A program made the translations under genes and the position numbers. 64,000 nucleotides of DNA from contig NZ_JAPFQN010000007.1 in the NCBI RefSeq assembly GCF_026241165.1, positions 1 to 64,000 of the forward strand, written 5' to 3'. A model generated the notes under the pieces. The model searched no databases. It saw nothing but the letters and a program-made list of their open reading frames with translations, and was not told the DNA's origin. This document shows, piece after piece, positions 47,292 to 57,089 of this stretch (its first letter is position 1; every line of letters starts with the position of its first letter). The DNA comes from Mangrovivirga halotolerans (GTDB lineage: Bacteria; Bacteroidota; Bacteroidia; Cytophagales; Cyclobacteriaceae).

Positions 47292-50200
47292 TTATCGTAA
47301 GATATATAGCTTCCCAAAACCATTTTTAAAAGCCCTGGCATCAGGCCCCAGGCTTCTTTGTTTTATTTGTTCTCCCTGGTTTCGAATTGAAACTTTGTAA
47401 AGATAAACACCATTTGCCAGTTTATCCCCAAATTCATCGGTCCCATCCCATGAAAATTCGGTGATATTATTACCTGAGTGGATTGGGCCTAATTCGTCCT
47501 GGGTGATTTCCCGTACTATTCTTCCACTTATCGTCATTATGGTAATTTTAATTTCTTCGGGTATATCAGAGCCTGTTAAGGTAAAAACAAATCTGGTTGA
47601 TGTAGAAAATGGATTCGGATACGGATAAAAATTCGTGATTGTTGATTCATTTATTACTTCAAAAGAAATCTCGTATGGTTCACTTCCGGTTTGATTCCCT
47701 GAAGCATCAGCAGCTTTAACCCAAAGAGAATAAACCCCATCTTCCAGTGGACCCGGTCGAAAATTTAAAGTGAAATCCCGGTCTTCTAATGCAGGCAAAA
47801 CTTCTACCTTATCAGAAGAGAGAACGACTTGCTCATAATTACATCCTTCACAAACAGGCTTGAATAATAATTCGACTCCTGTAGTATCAGTTTTCCTTAG
47901 CGAATTCTGTTCATCACGGACTTTAATTGATATTAAAGGATCCGGAGAAACTATTTCACCATCCATTATTGTGCGCCCGTCAAAAGTTACTTTAAGTGTG
48001 GGTTGTAGGGTGTCTCTTTTTACTGAAAGCAGCCGATCACCTGAAAAAACATTGTTCGTATAATATATCTCTGGCTCAACATATGGATTAACAAAAACAT
48101 TAAGGTCATTTTCCCCTGCGAAACCTTTGGTATTAAATGTAACACTAAACTGTTCTTCTTCCCCTGGTTGAGGAGCATTGATTTTTATTGTATCATTGAA
48201 TATTTTTCCAGTCTCCTGATTCCTCATTCTTAAAGAAACTTTTAATGAATCAGTAAATTCCTTTTTGGATATATTCCTGAAACCAAAATCTATTATTTTA
48301 GATTCCCCTTCATTTAATTCTGATCGTTCTACTTGTGTTTCACTTAAAGGATATAAAATACCCTCCGGAGGATATGATAAAGTAACAAACCAATAATCCA
48401 TAGGTGCAGGAGTTCTGTCTTCAGTATCACTAATATTATACTTGAGCCTTAGATATGGATAATCTTCCGGATTTATCGTGCTAATATCGTACTCGCCGTT
48501 TTGCAATTGAGTAAATCCGGCTATAACATTTTGATCACCGATAAAATTTTCACCAATCAGATCAACTGAATAATTGTCGTTGGCTTCTGACCTGGCTTTT
48601 ATTTTCAGAGTAGAAAAACTAGTTGCTGGCCCTATCCTTGAAGAAATCAGCTCTCCCTCATCAAATCTTCCGGTGATAATACCGTCAAAACTAATTTCCT
48701 GTAGCTCTTCCGGAGAAATCTCTGCCTTGATCACCTCGGCTTCACCAACTGCTGATCCCTTTTCTCCAACTATAATAATTGGATCTCCATCTGAGAAATC
48801 ATTCCATGTAGAAATTTGAACACCAATTTCTGATAAAGCTTGCTTTGTGGGCTCATTTAAAGTACTGTAGGATGCTGAACCAATACTAAAAATGACTACT
48901 TTATCACCGTTCTTCAACCCATTTATATAGTCTACCAGATCGGGCCCATTTCTTTCATTTAACTGAGAATTTAGGAAATTATTTATAACCTGAGGTCGTC
49001 TCCCACAGCGGTTTGGGTCTAAAAGGTCAAAATTACCATTATCAAGAACGGCATACGGATTAGCATTCTGGCGATCAAAAGCCACAGCATTTAAACTATT
49101 ATTACGACATACTTTCCTTTGATCATCTGTTATGATATAATTAAGATCGTTAATGAATAAGCGAATATTCTCCGGATCGCTATCCGGATTTGAAGCACCA
49201 AAAGTAGTCAAGTTCAATAATGCCTCAGAATTTTCAAAATTCCATTGCCCTGTTACAGGATCTATTTCAATTCCTTCAAGGTCATTAAACGTAAATTGAC
49301 CAGGATTCAATTGTGCCCAGGCTTCAGGATGCCCTTCTATATAACTAAAGGAACTCTGGACATAAGATGTGTCTTCCTCAGGTGTAGGTGAAGCATACTT
49401 TGTTCTCCAGTACCAACTTACACTATCTTGATCTGCTAAATTATAGACCCTTTCAGCAATAATTTCTCCCGATACTTGTTCCGAACTAAATGCAGGACTG
49501 CTATAAAAGAATGACGAGTCAATATCTACAACAAATGTTCTGTTTCTTTCTGCGGGATCAGATGAACTAACTATTAAATCAGTTTGAGTATCTGACAATA
49601 CTGAAAACTCAGGAGGTAAAAGAGTCAACACCCCACTCTTAGGTATAAAAACAGGCACTCTAATCGTATTATTGACCTCGTTCAATTCATCAACAAAATT
49701 TTCAGAGTCAACGGTGATTTCAAAAATATTATTTCCAAAAGCTCCTGAAACATTTGGAATATTAAAAGCTATCGTATCACTGTAAAGTATTGATGGTCTG
49801 AAAAAATCATCATAAAAATATGTAGTTCCATCTTCAAGTATCCTGGTTATTCGGTAATTGATGGAGTCTTTTACCGTAGTTCCAAAATTATGGAAAGCAA
49901 CGTTAATTGAAATAGAATCAGACTGATCATTTAAAGACCCTCCCAAAGCATCCTCAATAGAAAAAGTTTCACTGATTGCTGCGTAATCTGGTTTCTTTGC
50001 TCCAAATAAGTGCACTGCCGGATCACTGTACAAAACCATTTGATGTATCTGAGCCAAATGTCTTTCACTTGGAAAAATACTGTTATAATATTCTTTTTCT
50101 ATTTTAGCCTTTACCTCTCCAATTGACTTATTTACATATACACTATCTGAAAAAGCATAATCATAAATTAAGCCGGAATATCGTCTTAAGTCAGTACTAA

Positions 50201-52307
50201 AAGCCAGGTTAGCATGAGCAATAAAGCCAATAGACCCTTTGTTCGGAATTATCAGCCAATCTTCACTGAAGGCGATTGCCGAACTATATAAATTTCCCGC
50301 ACTGCAACCATTGATGAGCATGAATGGATATTTCCCCTGGTTTTCATAGCCCTGCGTAGGATCTGAAGCTTTTCCAATATCAATATCAGAAGCTACAGTC
50401 CCTGAATGACCGAAAAATGTTATCATAGTCAAACCATTATTTGCTGCTTCAGCAATGTTTATCTCTTCAATAGAATTGTTAGTGCTTTTACCTTGAGTAG
50501 TGACCTTTCCACCCATGTAGTGAGATTCAGCATCAACTTTAAAATCATTCACATAGCGTCTAAAACTGATCAGTTCATTCTCAGTGAGACCTCCACTCAA
50601 ATGTAAAAAATCTTTTCTCCAAAGAGCATCAAAGGGTAATTGTTCTATTTCTCTTACTTTATTTAAATATACTGCAACATCCTGAGCATCCTTGGCAGGA
50701 TATCTACCTATAGGGATAGTTCCGTAAGGATTATTTCCCTCTAAATATGCTGTGTACAGTGCATCACTACCAGGGAAACCTGACGTTGGCACCAGATCAT
50801 AGAGCACATCACCTCCATCGCTGGTTATGGGGCCATTTCGATAATAATTTCTAAACCAATAAAGTGCCCTTCCGGCAATAAAAATCATTTTCAGATTACC
50901 ATTGTCATGCAGGAATTTAACTAAATTGAAAATTCCACCAGGCCCTGGCTGACCATAATTAAACTGATCATAAATAGTTTGAACATTCATTACCATGGTA
51001 TCGTAACCACCTCCTTCAGAAGAAGCGCGATAAGACGCATAAGCTTCTACAGGATCATCATAATCCAGGGCAGGAACTCTTAATAATTTATTTGATATAA
51101 TCAAATAATCAGCATTTAAGTCTAATTGCTTAAAAGATACTGGTTGAATTTCTGGTACGGACAAAAAATTGGATGTAGCATAGAAATCGCGTTCAATAAG
51201 TGCTCCGTCATAAATAAATTGTATATCGTTCTGGATGTTTTCAAAAGAAACTTTTCTGATATTATCCGGATCTGTAATATCAAATAACTCTTCTACCAGA
51301 GATGCGTTTCTAATTATCCCTATAGCATCCCCAGTCGTTTGCCGGGCAAAAGAAAACTTTTTAGACGGTTCCCCAAGCATGTCTGCATTTTGAGTATAAT
51401 GCAAGCTTGCATAAGATACAGAAACATCATCTGTGGTGGTATTATTCACTGTAATCTGCACTACCACCTCATCATTAGGGCCAACTAATGACCAGGGTAT
51501 CTCTCCTGACCAGGAAGAATTAGTAAATCCATTGAAAGAAAGAGTCGTAATTAATGATAATTCTGATGGAGAGGAACCAACATAGATATCCACATTATGA
51601 TCCCTGTTATTCCTGCCTGTTAATTGAATAGTGAAAAATGGATTTGAAGAAGTTGTGACCCCCGAAGCAACAGGAGCTAGTGAAAAATCAAATGACTGAC
51701 CACGCCTGACTCTTGTCCCTGTCCATTGCTCGCCCTGATCAAAGGCAGAAAGCATAATATCTCCTATATACCTGACACCTGTGGCGGCCTGGTTAGTAAA
51801 AACTCTTAATGCCTCTGCCTTATGAGATTCTATCACTGGTAAATCACCCGTATTATTACCTGTATAGGTGGGCATTCTTTTTCCAAGTGATCCGTCGAAA
51901 CTTGAAGTTAAAAAATAAGCAGCAGTATCAGTAAATATATTATAAAACTGATGAGGTTGATCACCAGGTTCGGTATACAATTGTTGATCAATTGATCCAT
52001 CATTTCTTTGGCCATAAAATACCAGCTCATCGTCAGGATCGAAACTCCCGTCAGACTCACCTTTTATTAAAATTGATTGTTCTTCTCCTCTGAAATACAG
52101 CTTTAAAAGTCGCGGATCAATCTCATCGATAGCAACACCAATATTACGTAGGTCTTCATAGGTTATATTGTAAAACCCGGTTTCAGCTACTTTAATTTTA
52201 TAATAATTCTGGTTAGGATTAATCCAGTCATTAGCATACTGTGCTCTTACAGGAAAAATAAAAGCCACGAAAACTAAAAAAAGTAAATATTTAAAGCTTC
52301 TATTCAT
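47292..52307 (-). CDS. porU: T9SS C-terminal signal peptidase PorU
   Basis: A 1671-residue gingipain-like C25 peptidase that removes the sorting tail of T9SS cargo at the cell surface. The signal peptide ends near PVRA-Q. A long beta N-terminal region (to about 395) precedes the C25 domain (about 400-770), with His634 in FFGHSG and Cys668 in INGCSAG. Repeated Ig/CARDB-like beta domains follow, then a FlgD-like domain (ITIMTISGRIVREI, WDGTDEFGDKLANGVYLYKV). The C-terminal FlgD-like domain is normal in Cytophagales PorU. Its start overlaps the porV stop by eight bases. Confidence 0.96.
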   Translation of the reverse strand: MNRSFKYLLFLVFVAFIFPVRAQYANDWINPNQNYYKIKVAETGFYNITYEDLRNIGVAIDEIDPRLLKLYFRGEEQSILIKGESDGSFDPDDELVFYGQRNDGSIDQQLYTEPGDQPHQFYNIFTDTAAYFLTSSFDGSLGKRMPTYTGNNTGDLPVIESHKAEALRVFTNQAATGVRYIGDIMLSAFDQGEQWTGTRVRRGQSFDFSLAPVASGVTTSSNPFFTIQLTGRNNRDHNVDIYVGSSPSELSLITTLSFNGFTNSSWSGEIPWSLVGPNDEVVVQITVNNTTTDDVSVSYASLHYTQNADMLGEPSKKFSFARQTTGDAIGIIRNASLVEELFDITDPDNIRKVSFENIQNDIQFIYDGALIERDFYATSNFLSVPEIQPVSFKQLDLNADYLIISNKLLRVPALDYDDPVEAYASYRASSEGGGYDTMVMNVQTIYDQFNYGQPGPGGIFNLVKFLHDNGNLKMIFIAGRALYWFRNYYRNGPITSDGGDVLYDLVPTSGFPGSDALYTAYLEGNNPYGTIPIGRYPAKDAQDVAVYLNKVREIEQLPFDALWRKDFLHLSGGLTENELISFRRYVNDFKVDAESHYMGGKVTTQGKSTNNSIEEINIAEAANNGLTMITFFGHSGTVASDIDIGKASDPTQGYENQGKYPFMLINGCSAGNLYSSAIAFSEDWLIIPNKGSIGFIAHANLAFSTDLRRYSGLIYDYAFSDSVYVNKSIGEVKAKIEKEYYNSIFPSERHLAQIHQMVLYSDPAVHLFGAKKPDYAAISETFSIEDALGGSLNDQSDSISINVAFHNFGTTVKDSINYRITRILEDGTTYFYDDFFRPSILYSDTIAFNIPNVSGAFGNNIFEITVDSENFVDELNEVNNTIRVPVFIPKSGVLTLLPPEFSVLSDTQTDLIVSSSDPAERNRTFVVDIDSSFFYSSPAFSSEQVSGEIIAERVYNLADQDSVSWYWRTKYASPTPEEDTSYVQSSFSYIEGHPEAWAQLNPGQFTFNDLEGIEIDPVTGQWNFENSEALLNLTTFGASNPDSDPENIRLFINDLNYIITDDQRKVCRNNSLNAVAFDRQNANPYAVLDNGNFDLLDPNRCGRRPQVINNFLNSQLNERNGPDLVDYINGLKNGDKVVIFSIGSASYSTLNEPTKQALSEIGVQISTWNDFSDGDPIIIVGEKGSAVGEAEVIKAEISPEELQEISFDGIITGRFDEGELISSRIGPATSFSTLKIKARSEANDNYSVDLIGENFIGDQNVIAGFTQLQNGEYDISTINPEDYPYLRLKYNISDTEDRTPAPMDYWFVTLSYPPEGILYPLSETQVERSELNEGESKIIDFGFRNISKKEFTDSLKVSLRMRNQETGKIFNDTIKINAPQPGEEEQFSVTFNTKGFAGENDLNVFVNPYVEPEIYYTNNVFSGDRLLSVKRDTLQPTLKVTFDGRTIMDGEIVSPDPLISIKVRDEQNSLRKTDTTGVELLFKPVCEGCNYEQVVLSSDKVEVLPALEDRDFTLNFRPGPLEDGVYSLWVKAADASGNQTGSEPYEISFEVINESTITNFYPYPNPFSTSTRFVFTLTGSDIPEEIKITIMTISGRIVREITQDELGPIHSGNNITEFSWDGTDEFGDKLANGVYLYKVSIRNQGEQIKQRSLGPDARAFKNGFGKLYILR

Positions 52308-53379
52308 TTTTAAGACTGAAATCTACTTTTAAACTAAAAACATGAGAATATAGAGCATCATTAACGTTGCCCATATCTGTCAGGGCATAATCAATATAAA
52401 AGTTCTTGATTTTTAATCCTACTCCTGCTGATGGTGTCACTTTATATGATTCGGTTCCATCATAGTCTTTTGATTTTTGAATCTGCCCAGCTCCCCCTCT
52501 GACAAAAATCATTTGTTTATAATCTAATTCAAGGCCTGCGTATGGATCTACTGATGTAAAGCTTCCTGATATAAGTGTGTTACGTTTACCATCAAAAGTG
52601 AATAGCAAATCAAGAGCAGGCCTTACGCCAATTTTTTCACCTAGTAAATTAAATCTTCGGTTAGTTCCGATAATCAATCTGGGTGGAGAGATTTCCAGAC
52701 TTTGATCAGATATCTCATTTCCTGTCTGAGCATAAATTTGAGATAGCAAGCTTGTTTCATGATACCAGGCTACATAAGTCCCGGTTGCATCCCTTAAGTT
52801 TACTCCCACATCCCATTTACCAAATTTAGTTTTAAGTCCGAGGTCAAATCCAAATCCCCAGGCCGTGGCAAAATCCCCGGCATTTCTGTATAAAACCTTA
52901 ACATTAGCTCCAAAGTGAAGATTGGGAGTTTTTGGAAACACATGGGCGACCGAAAAAATAAATGCGTAATCGGCAGCTGAAAAAAACTTTATATTATCAT
53001 AATTAATTGAACCATCTGCATCATATAAAAAGCGCGTATCGGGAATATCATCTACACCAAGCCTGATAAAAGAAAACCCAAGAGACGTGGAAGAGTCTGT
53101 CCGCGCAGCTATTGAGGCATAGTCGTAATTAGCTATTCCGGCAAATAAGGAAGTATGCATGGCGGAGGCTTGCAACTGATTAGGGGTAATACCTAAAAGC
53201 CCTGCAGGATTCCAATACCCGGAATAAACATCAGAGGCGACAGACTGAAAGGCGCTACCCATTCCATAAGCCCTTGCCCCAACTCCCAGAGCGAGGTATT
53301 CATTAGCATATTTCGGGGTACTAACCTGAGCAAAAAGCAGGGAAGGCAGAAAAAAAATCAACCAATACAATCTGATCAT
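52300..53379 (-). CDS. porV: T9SS outer-membrane protein PorV
   Basis: A 359-residue FadL-type barrel of the PorV (LptO) family that holds PorU and shuttles cargo from the translocon to the attachment complex. The signal peptide ends at LLFA-Q, and the mature start is TPKYANEYLALGVGARAYGMG, with VYSGYWNPAGL next, the family hallmark. The ATG at 53379 is used because it begins the signal peptide cleanly; the longer frame begins with TTG at 53412. It is the first gene of porV-porU-lipoprotein-M42. Confidence 0.95.
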   Translation of the reverse strand: MIRLYWLIFFLPSLLFAQVSTPKYANEYLALGVGARAYGMGSAFQSVASDVYSGYWNPAGLLGITPNQLQASAMHTSLFAGIANYDYASIAARTDSSTSLGFSFIRLGVDDIPDTRFLYDADGSINYDNIKFFSAADYAFIFSVAHVFPKTPNLHFGANVKVLYRNAGDFATAWGFGFDLGLKTKFGKWDVGVNLRDATGTYVAWYHETSLLSQIYAQTGNEISDQSLEISPPRLIIGTNRRFNLLGEKIGVRPALDLLFTFDGKRNTLISGSFTSVDPYAGLELDYKQMIFVRGGAGQIQKSKDYDGTESYKVTPSAGVGLKIKNFYIDYALTDMGNVNDALYSHVFSLKVDFSLKNE

Positions 53380-53633
53380 AAAGCAAATTACTGAAATCAA
53401 ATGCTTCGGCAAAAAAGATTTTCTAATAAAAATTTAATTTTTTTTAAAAAAAATCATTTTTTTTCACCTTTCTGACACTCTCAATCTTATTCACCTGTAT
53501 ATCAGTAACTTAGCAAAAACGCTTTTTAAATAATTGTTCATAATCGCACACTGCATTGTTCGTCATTGTTACAAAAAACCCCGGATAATTCTATGCGTAA
53601 AATATAACAAGGAACATGACAAAGAACAGTACC

Positions 53634-53664
53634 TTGCATTACAAAGTACATTGTATTACTTTAG
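53634..53664 (+). promoter_or_regulatory. Candidate promoter of the padR operon
   Basis: TTG at 53634-53636 is followed by a 20-base spacer and TACTTTAG at 53657-53664, one mismatch from TAnnTTTG. The leader would be about 45 bases long. Confidence 0.52.
53640..53655. promoter_or_regulatory. Palindromic candidate operator inside the padR promoter
   Basis: TACAAAGTACATTGTA is a 16-bp palindrome with two symmetric mismatched positions; its right part TACATTGTA is perfect. It lies between the -33 and -7 elements, where a bound repressor would block RNA polymerase. PadR proteins repress their own genes from such sites. A second perfect palindrome, AACTATAGTT, sits at 53666-53675. Confidence 0.55.
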
Positions 53665-53716
53665 CAACTATAGTTACAAGAAATAAAGTTTAAGGCAGAT
53701 GCATAAAAAGAAATAA

Positions 53717-54049
53717 ATGATGAAAGTTGAAAATACACAAGTGCAAATGCGGAAAGGAATTTTGGAGTTTTGCATTTTGCATATAATTTCGAGAGGTGAA
53801 GTTTATGCTTCAGACATGTTGGATGAACTTACCTCAGCACGGATAATGGTTGTGGAAGGCACCCTGTATCCGTTACTGACACGCTTGCGTAAAGCTGGAT
53901 TAGTTGAGTATAAATGGGTTGAGTCTCAATCGGGCCCACCCCGTAAATATTATACTCTTACTGAAGAGGGCGAATTATTCCTGAAAAGCTTAAATGACAC
54001 TTGGGAAGACCTCGTTTTATCGACAAACCAAATTATCCAGGAAAAATAA
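53717..54049 (+). CDS. PadR-family transcriptional repressor
   Basis: A 110-residue winged-helix regulator. The helix-turn-helix and wing are clear: GILEFCILHIISRGEVYASDML, VVEGTLYPLLTRLRKAGLV and the wing SGPPRKYYTLTEEG. It is of the short (subfamily 2) type lacking a long C-terminal helix bundle. It is 13 bases upstream of the PspC-domain gene, which it very likely controls together with itself. The ligand is unknown. Two adjacent ATGs are possible starts. Confidence 0.94.
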   Translation: MMKVENTQVQMRKGILEFCILHIISRGEVYASDMLDELTSARIMVVEGTLYPLLTRLRKAGLVEYKWVESQSGPPRKYYTLTEEGELFLKSLNDTWEDLVLSTNQIIQEK

Positions 54050-54062
54050 TTGAAGAATCGTC

Positions 54063-56489
54063 ATGAAAAAGAATATAAGTATAAATATCGGAGGAATCAT
54101 ATTCCACATAGAGGAAGAGGGATATGAAAGTCTGAAATCCTATTTGGATTCCATAAATAAGTATTTCTCTACCTATGAAGACAGCAGTGAAATCATCGCA
54201 GATATCGAGAATCGTATTGCGGAGATTTTCCTTGCCAAATTAAATGAAGGTAAACAGGTTATTAATGCAGAAGACGTTGCCTCATTAATAAGCACCATGG
54301 GTAGCATAGAGGATTTCGAGGCATTAGAAGAAACATTGGATGATGGAACGTTCAATGAAGAATTCAGCCATAAGGATAAAGATAAAGCATACCAGGGCCC
54401 TTCTGTTGCTTCCAAAAAGCTGTTTCGTGATATGAACAACAGATTGATTGGAGGCGTTTGTAGCGGACTTGCACATTACTTTAACGTAGATGCGCTTTGG
54501 ATTCGATTGATTTTTCTAATCCTTACTTTTGGGGGCTTAATATTTGAAGCCACTCCAGTTGTAGTCATTATTGGATACATAGCAATGTGGATAATCGTTC
54601 CACCAAACTATACCCTTGAGGAAAATAAGCAAATAAAAAAGCTCTACCGAAATCCGGATGATAAGGTAATAGCTGGCGTTTCAGGAGGTATTGCTGCTTA
54701 CTTTGGTACAGATGTCACTCTAATTAGAGTGTTATTTATCCTGGGAATATTTGCAGGTGGTGCAGGACTTATATTGTACCTGGTGCTATGGATTATAACT
54801 CCTATGGCAACTACTATCACTGAAAAGGTGCAAATGCGGGGGGAGCCAGTAACCCTTTCTAATATAGAGTCGAATATTAAGAAAGGGTTGAACCTGAAAG
54901 AAGACGAACAGGAAAATCTTTTAGTTAAGATTCTTCTTTTCCCTTTCCGACTTATTGCCATGTTTTTTCAGTGGTTATCCAGGGTTCTTGGCCCATTGTT
55001 GAAGTTTTTAGTAGAAGCAATAAGAGTGATAATAGGTGTTTTCATAACCTTTATAGGTCTTGTTATCTCTGTCTCTTCAATTATAGGACTAGCTGCTGCA
55101 CTAGGTATTACTGCAGCACCTGAAAACACAGTGATTGATGGTATCCCGATAAGTATTTTCACAGAAATGTTCCCTGCAATTGGAATATTAGGAGTCTTTC
55201 TGATAATTACTATTCCGGGTGTGATGCTGGCAATAGCTGGTATATCCATTATCTCCAGAAGATGGGTTCTAAATACAGGTGTAGGTTGGAGTTTTCTTGC
55301 AGCATGGTTTATTTCAATTGCTATTGTTGCCGCTACTCTTCCAAAAGCTATTTCACAATGGAGTGATGAGGGCCATGTTGAAACTGAGGAAATTTATAGT
55401 GGTATAGAAGGCAAACAGCTAGTATTGCGATTGTCTGACGAATACAATGATGATAATAACCTATTCAGCAGAGATATAAATGATTACAATGAAATCAGGT
55501 TACAGCTTCGCGGTCACGATGAAAATTATGTGAAAATGGTGAAAAGGATTTCTGCAAGAGGCAGTTCATTTGAAAATGCCAGGGAATATGCGGAAAAAGT
55601 AAACTACGGGGTAATTCAAAATGATTCTGTTATAGTATTTGACAGAGAGATCGAGTTTGACAGTGAGGCAAACTGGAGAGCCCAGGAGGTAACTGTAACT
55701 CTATATATTCCATATCAAACGCCGGTTCATGTCGGAAAAGGTTTTAACCAGATCATTTCAAGAACATTGAGCAAATATGGTTACAGAAGATCTCAGTTTT
55801 CTAAAAACACCTGGGTATTCAATCCTGATGGTTTACAATGTTTAACTTGTGAATCTGATGAGGATTCTGATAATAATTACAGATATGAATATAGAAGTGA
55901 TGAATCTGACACTATAGATTTTGATTCTATCTCAAGCCTTGTAATCGATGAAGGCTTCAATGTGAAGATCAATCAGGGAGATAAATATTCGGTAACAATA
56001 AACAGTCGTTCTGAAAGAAATATCGATAGAGTAAACCTGACTAATATTGATGGTGTATTAACCATGGATTATGATAACAATGGCAATTCGTGGATGGATG
56101 AGAGCGATGAAGTGTTTATTGAAGTGACAGTTCCTGAGCTGCAGTCTATTAAATCTACCGGAAAAAGTAAGGTTTACTTAAACAACCTGAGACAGGAGTC
56201 TTTTGAAATAGAGGCATCTAATCAAGCGAAGATATTTTACACTGGTGATATTAAAAATTTATATGTTAACGCTACAGGAATATCTAAAATTGATCTAGAA
56301 GGAAATTGCAACTTCTTACAAGCGACTATTTCAGGTAGTAGCTCATTGCAAGCAAAAGAGCTGGAAACAAACAGAGCGGAGATCAAGGTTTCGGGTGCTG
56401 CAAGAGCTAAAGTGAACGTAACAGGTGAATTAAATGAAACTATTTCTCAATACGGATCGATTGAAAATATCGGACAGTATAATCAGTAA
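54063..56489 (+). CDS. PspC-PspC-head GIN membrane protein
   Basis: An 808-residue inner-membrane protein. An N-terminal cytosolic helical domain (1-110) precedes two PspC domains (about 118-181 and 193-247; RLIGGVCSGLAHYF and KVIAGVSGGIAAYFG). Further membrane helices lie at about 285-430, then an extracytoplasmic region and a C-terminal DUF2807 head-GIN beta-helix (about 622-800; SSLVIDEGFNVKINQGD). PspC senses envelope stress in Enterobacteria, and GIN domains resemble adhesin heads. The double PspC plus GIN fusion, under a PadR repressor, suggests an envelope integrity sensor or scaffold. The molecular role is inference. Confidence 0.9.
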   Translation: MKKNISINIGGIIFHIEEEGYESLKSYLDSINKYFSTYEDSSEIIADIENRIAEIFLAKLNEGKQVINAEDVASLISTMGSIEDFEALEETLDDGTFNEEFSHKDKDKAYQGPSVASKKLFRDMNNRLIGGVCSGLAHYFNVDALWIRLIFLILTFGGLIFEATPVVVIIGYIAMWIIVPPNYTLEENKQIKKLYRNPDDKVIAGVSGGIAAYFGTDVTLIRVLFILGIFAGGAGLILYLVLWIITPMATTITEKVQMRGEPVTLSNIESNIKKGLNLKEDEQENLLVKILLFPFRLIAMFFQWLSRVLGPLLKFLVEAIRVIIGVFITFIGLVISVSSIIGLAAALGITAAPENTVIDGIPISIFTEMFPAIGILGVFLIITIPGVMLAIAGISIISRRWVLNTGVGWSFLAAWFISIAIVAATLPKAISQWSDEGHVETEEIYSGIEGKQLVLRLSDEYNDDNNLFSRDINDYNEIRLQLRGHDENYVKMVKRISARGSSFENAREYAEKVNYGVIQNDSVIVFDREIEFDSEANWRAQEVTVTLYIPYQTPVHVGKGFNQIISRTLSKYGYRRSQFSKNTWVFNPDGLQCLTCESDEDSDNNYRYEYRSDESDTIDFDSISSLVIDEGFNVKINQGDKYSVTINSRSERNIDRVNLTNIDGVLTMDYDNNGNSWMDESDEVFIEVTVPELQSIKSTGKSKVYLNNLRQESFEIEASNQAKIFYTGDIKNLYVNATGISKIDLEGNCNFLQATISGSSSLQAKELETNRAEIKVSGAARAKVNVTGELNETISQYGSIENIGQYNQ

Positions 56490-56513
56490 TAAATTTTATA
56501 ATATTTCTGACAG

Positions 56514-56538
56514 AAAACCGGCTTTAGGCCGGTTTTTT
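56514..56538 (+). terminator. Terminator of the padR-pspC operon
   Basis: AAAACCGGC pairs with GCCGGTTTT around a small loop (TTTAG), followed by six T. Confidence 0.87.
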
Positions 56539-56573
56539 GCTTTATATTAATCACACCTACTAAAATCATTATT

Positions 56574-57035
56574 ATGTTTAAATATCCAGTATTAATCAAC
56601 ATAAGCCTACTCATGATTTTTATAATTTCATGTGCAGCAAATAAAAAACAGTACGAACAGGGTATTACAGGTAAAGTAATGTGGTATGAAGGTAATTTTA
56701 TGCCAGCAATTGGTGATGATGCCAAAAGAAGTAAGCCTGTAGGGATTTCCAGAACTATCTATATTTTCGAACCGATAAGTACAGAATCGGTAGAAATCAC
56801 GAATAGAGTTTGGTTAAGTACCATTGATAAAAACCCTGTTAAAACAGTTAAGTCAGATGAATATGGCAATTTTAAAGTTTCTTTGCCTCCGGGAAAATAC
56901 ACAATTGTCTCAAAAGAAGACAAAGGGTATTATGTAAACAGATTTGATGGAGAAAACATTATTAATCCGGTAATAGTAGAAGAGAATAAATGGACAGAAA
57001 TAGAAGTGAAATTAGATTATAAAGCAGCTTTTTAA
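56574..57035 (+). CDS. Lipoprotein with carboxypeptidase-regulatory-like domain
   Basis: A 153-residue lipoprotein with lipobox IISC (Cys20). The mature domain has a beta-sandwich pattern (GITGKVMWYEGNFMPAIGD, YGNFKVSLPPGKYTIVSKEDKG), as in the carboxypeptidase regulatory or transthyretin-like folds. It has no enzymatic motif. It lies between the PspC operon terminator and the sigma factor gene, about 55 bases before the latter, with no terminator in between. Confidence 0.82.
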   Translation: MFKYPVLINISLLMIFIISCAANKKQYEQGITGKVMWYEGNFMPAIGDDAKRSKPVGISRTIYIFEPISTESVEITNRVWLSTIDKNPVKTVKSDEYGNFKVSLPPGKYTIVSKEDKGYYVNRFDGENIINPVIVEENKWTEIEVKLDYKAAF

Positions 57036-57089
57036 TTTTTTTTTAAAAGCTAAGCAACCTCTGAACATACTTCTGCATCTACCTTATGA

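Larger units (their letters stand above)
53380..53716. other. Divergent regulatory region between porV and the padR gene
   Basis: No gene is seen. The left part (53430-53470) is a T/A-rich tract adjacent to porV. The right part holds a plus-strand promoter with palindromes (53634-53675). No clear TAnnTTTG was found for porV. Confidence 0.6.
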
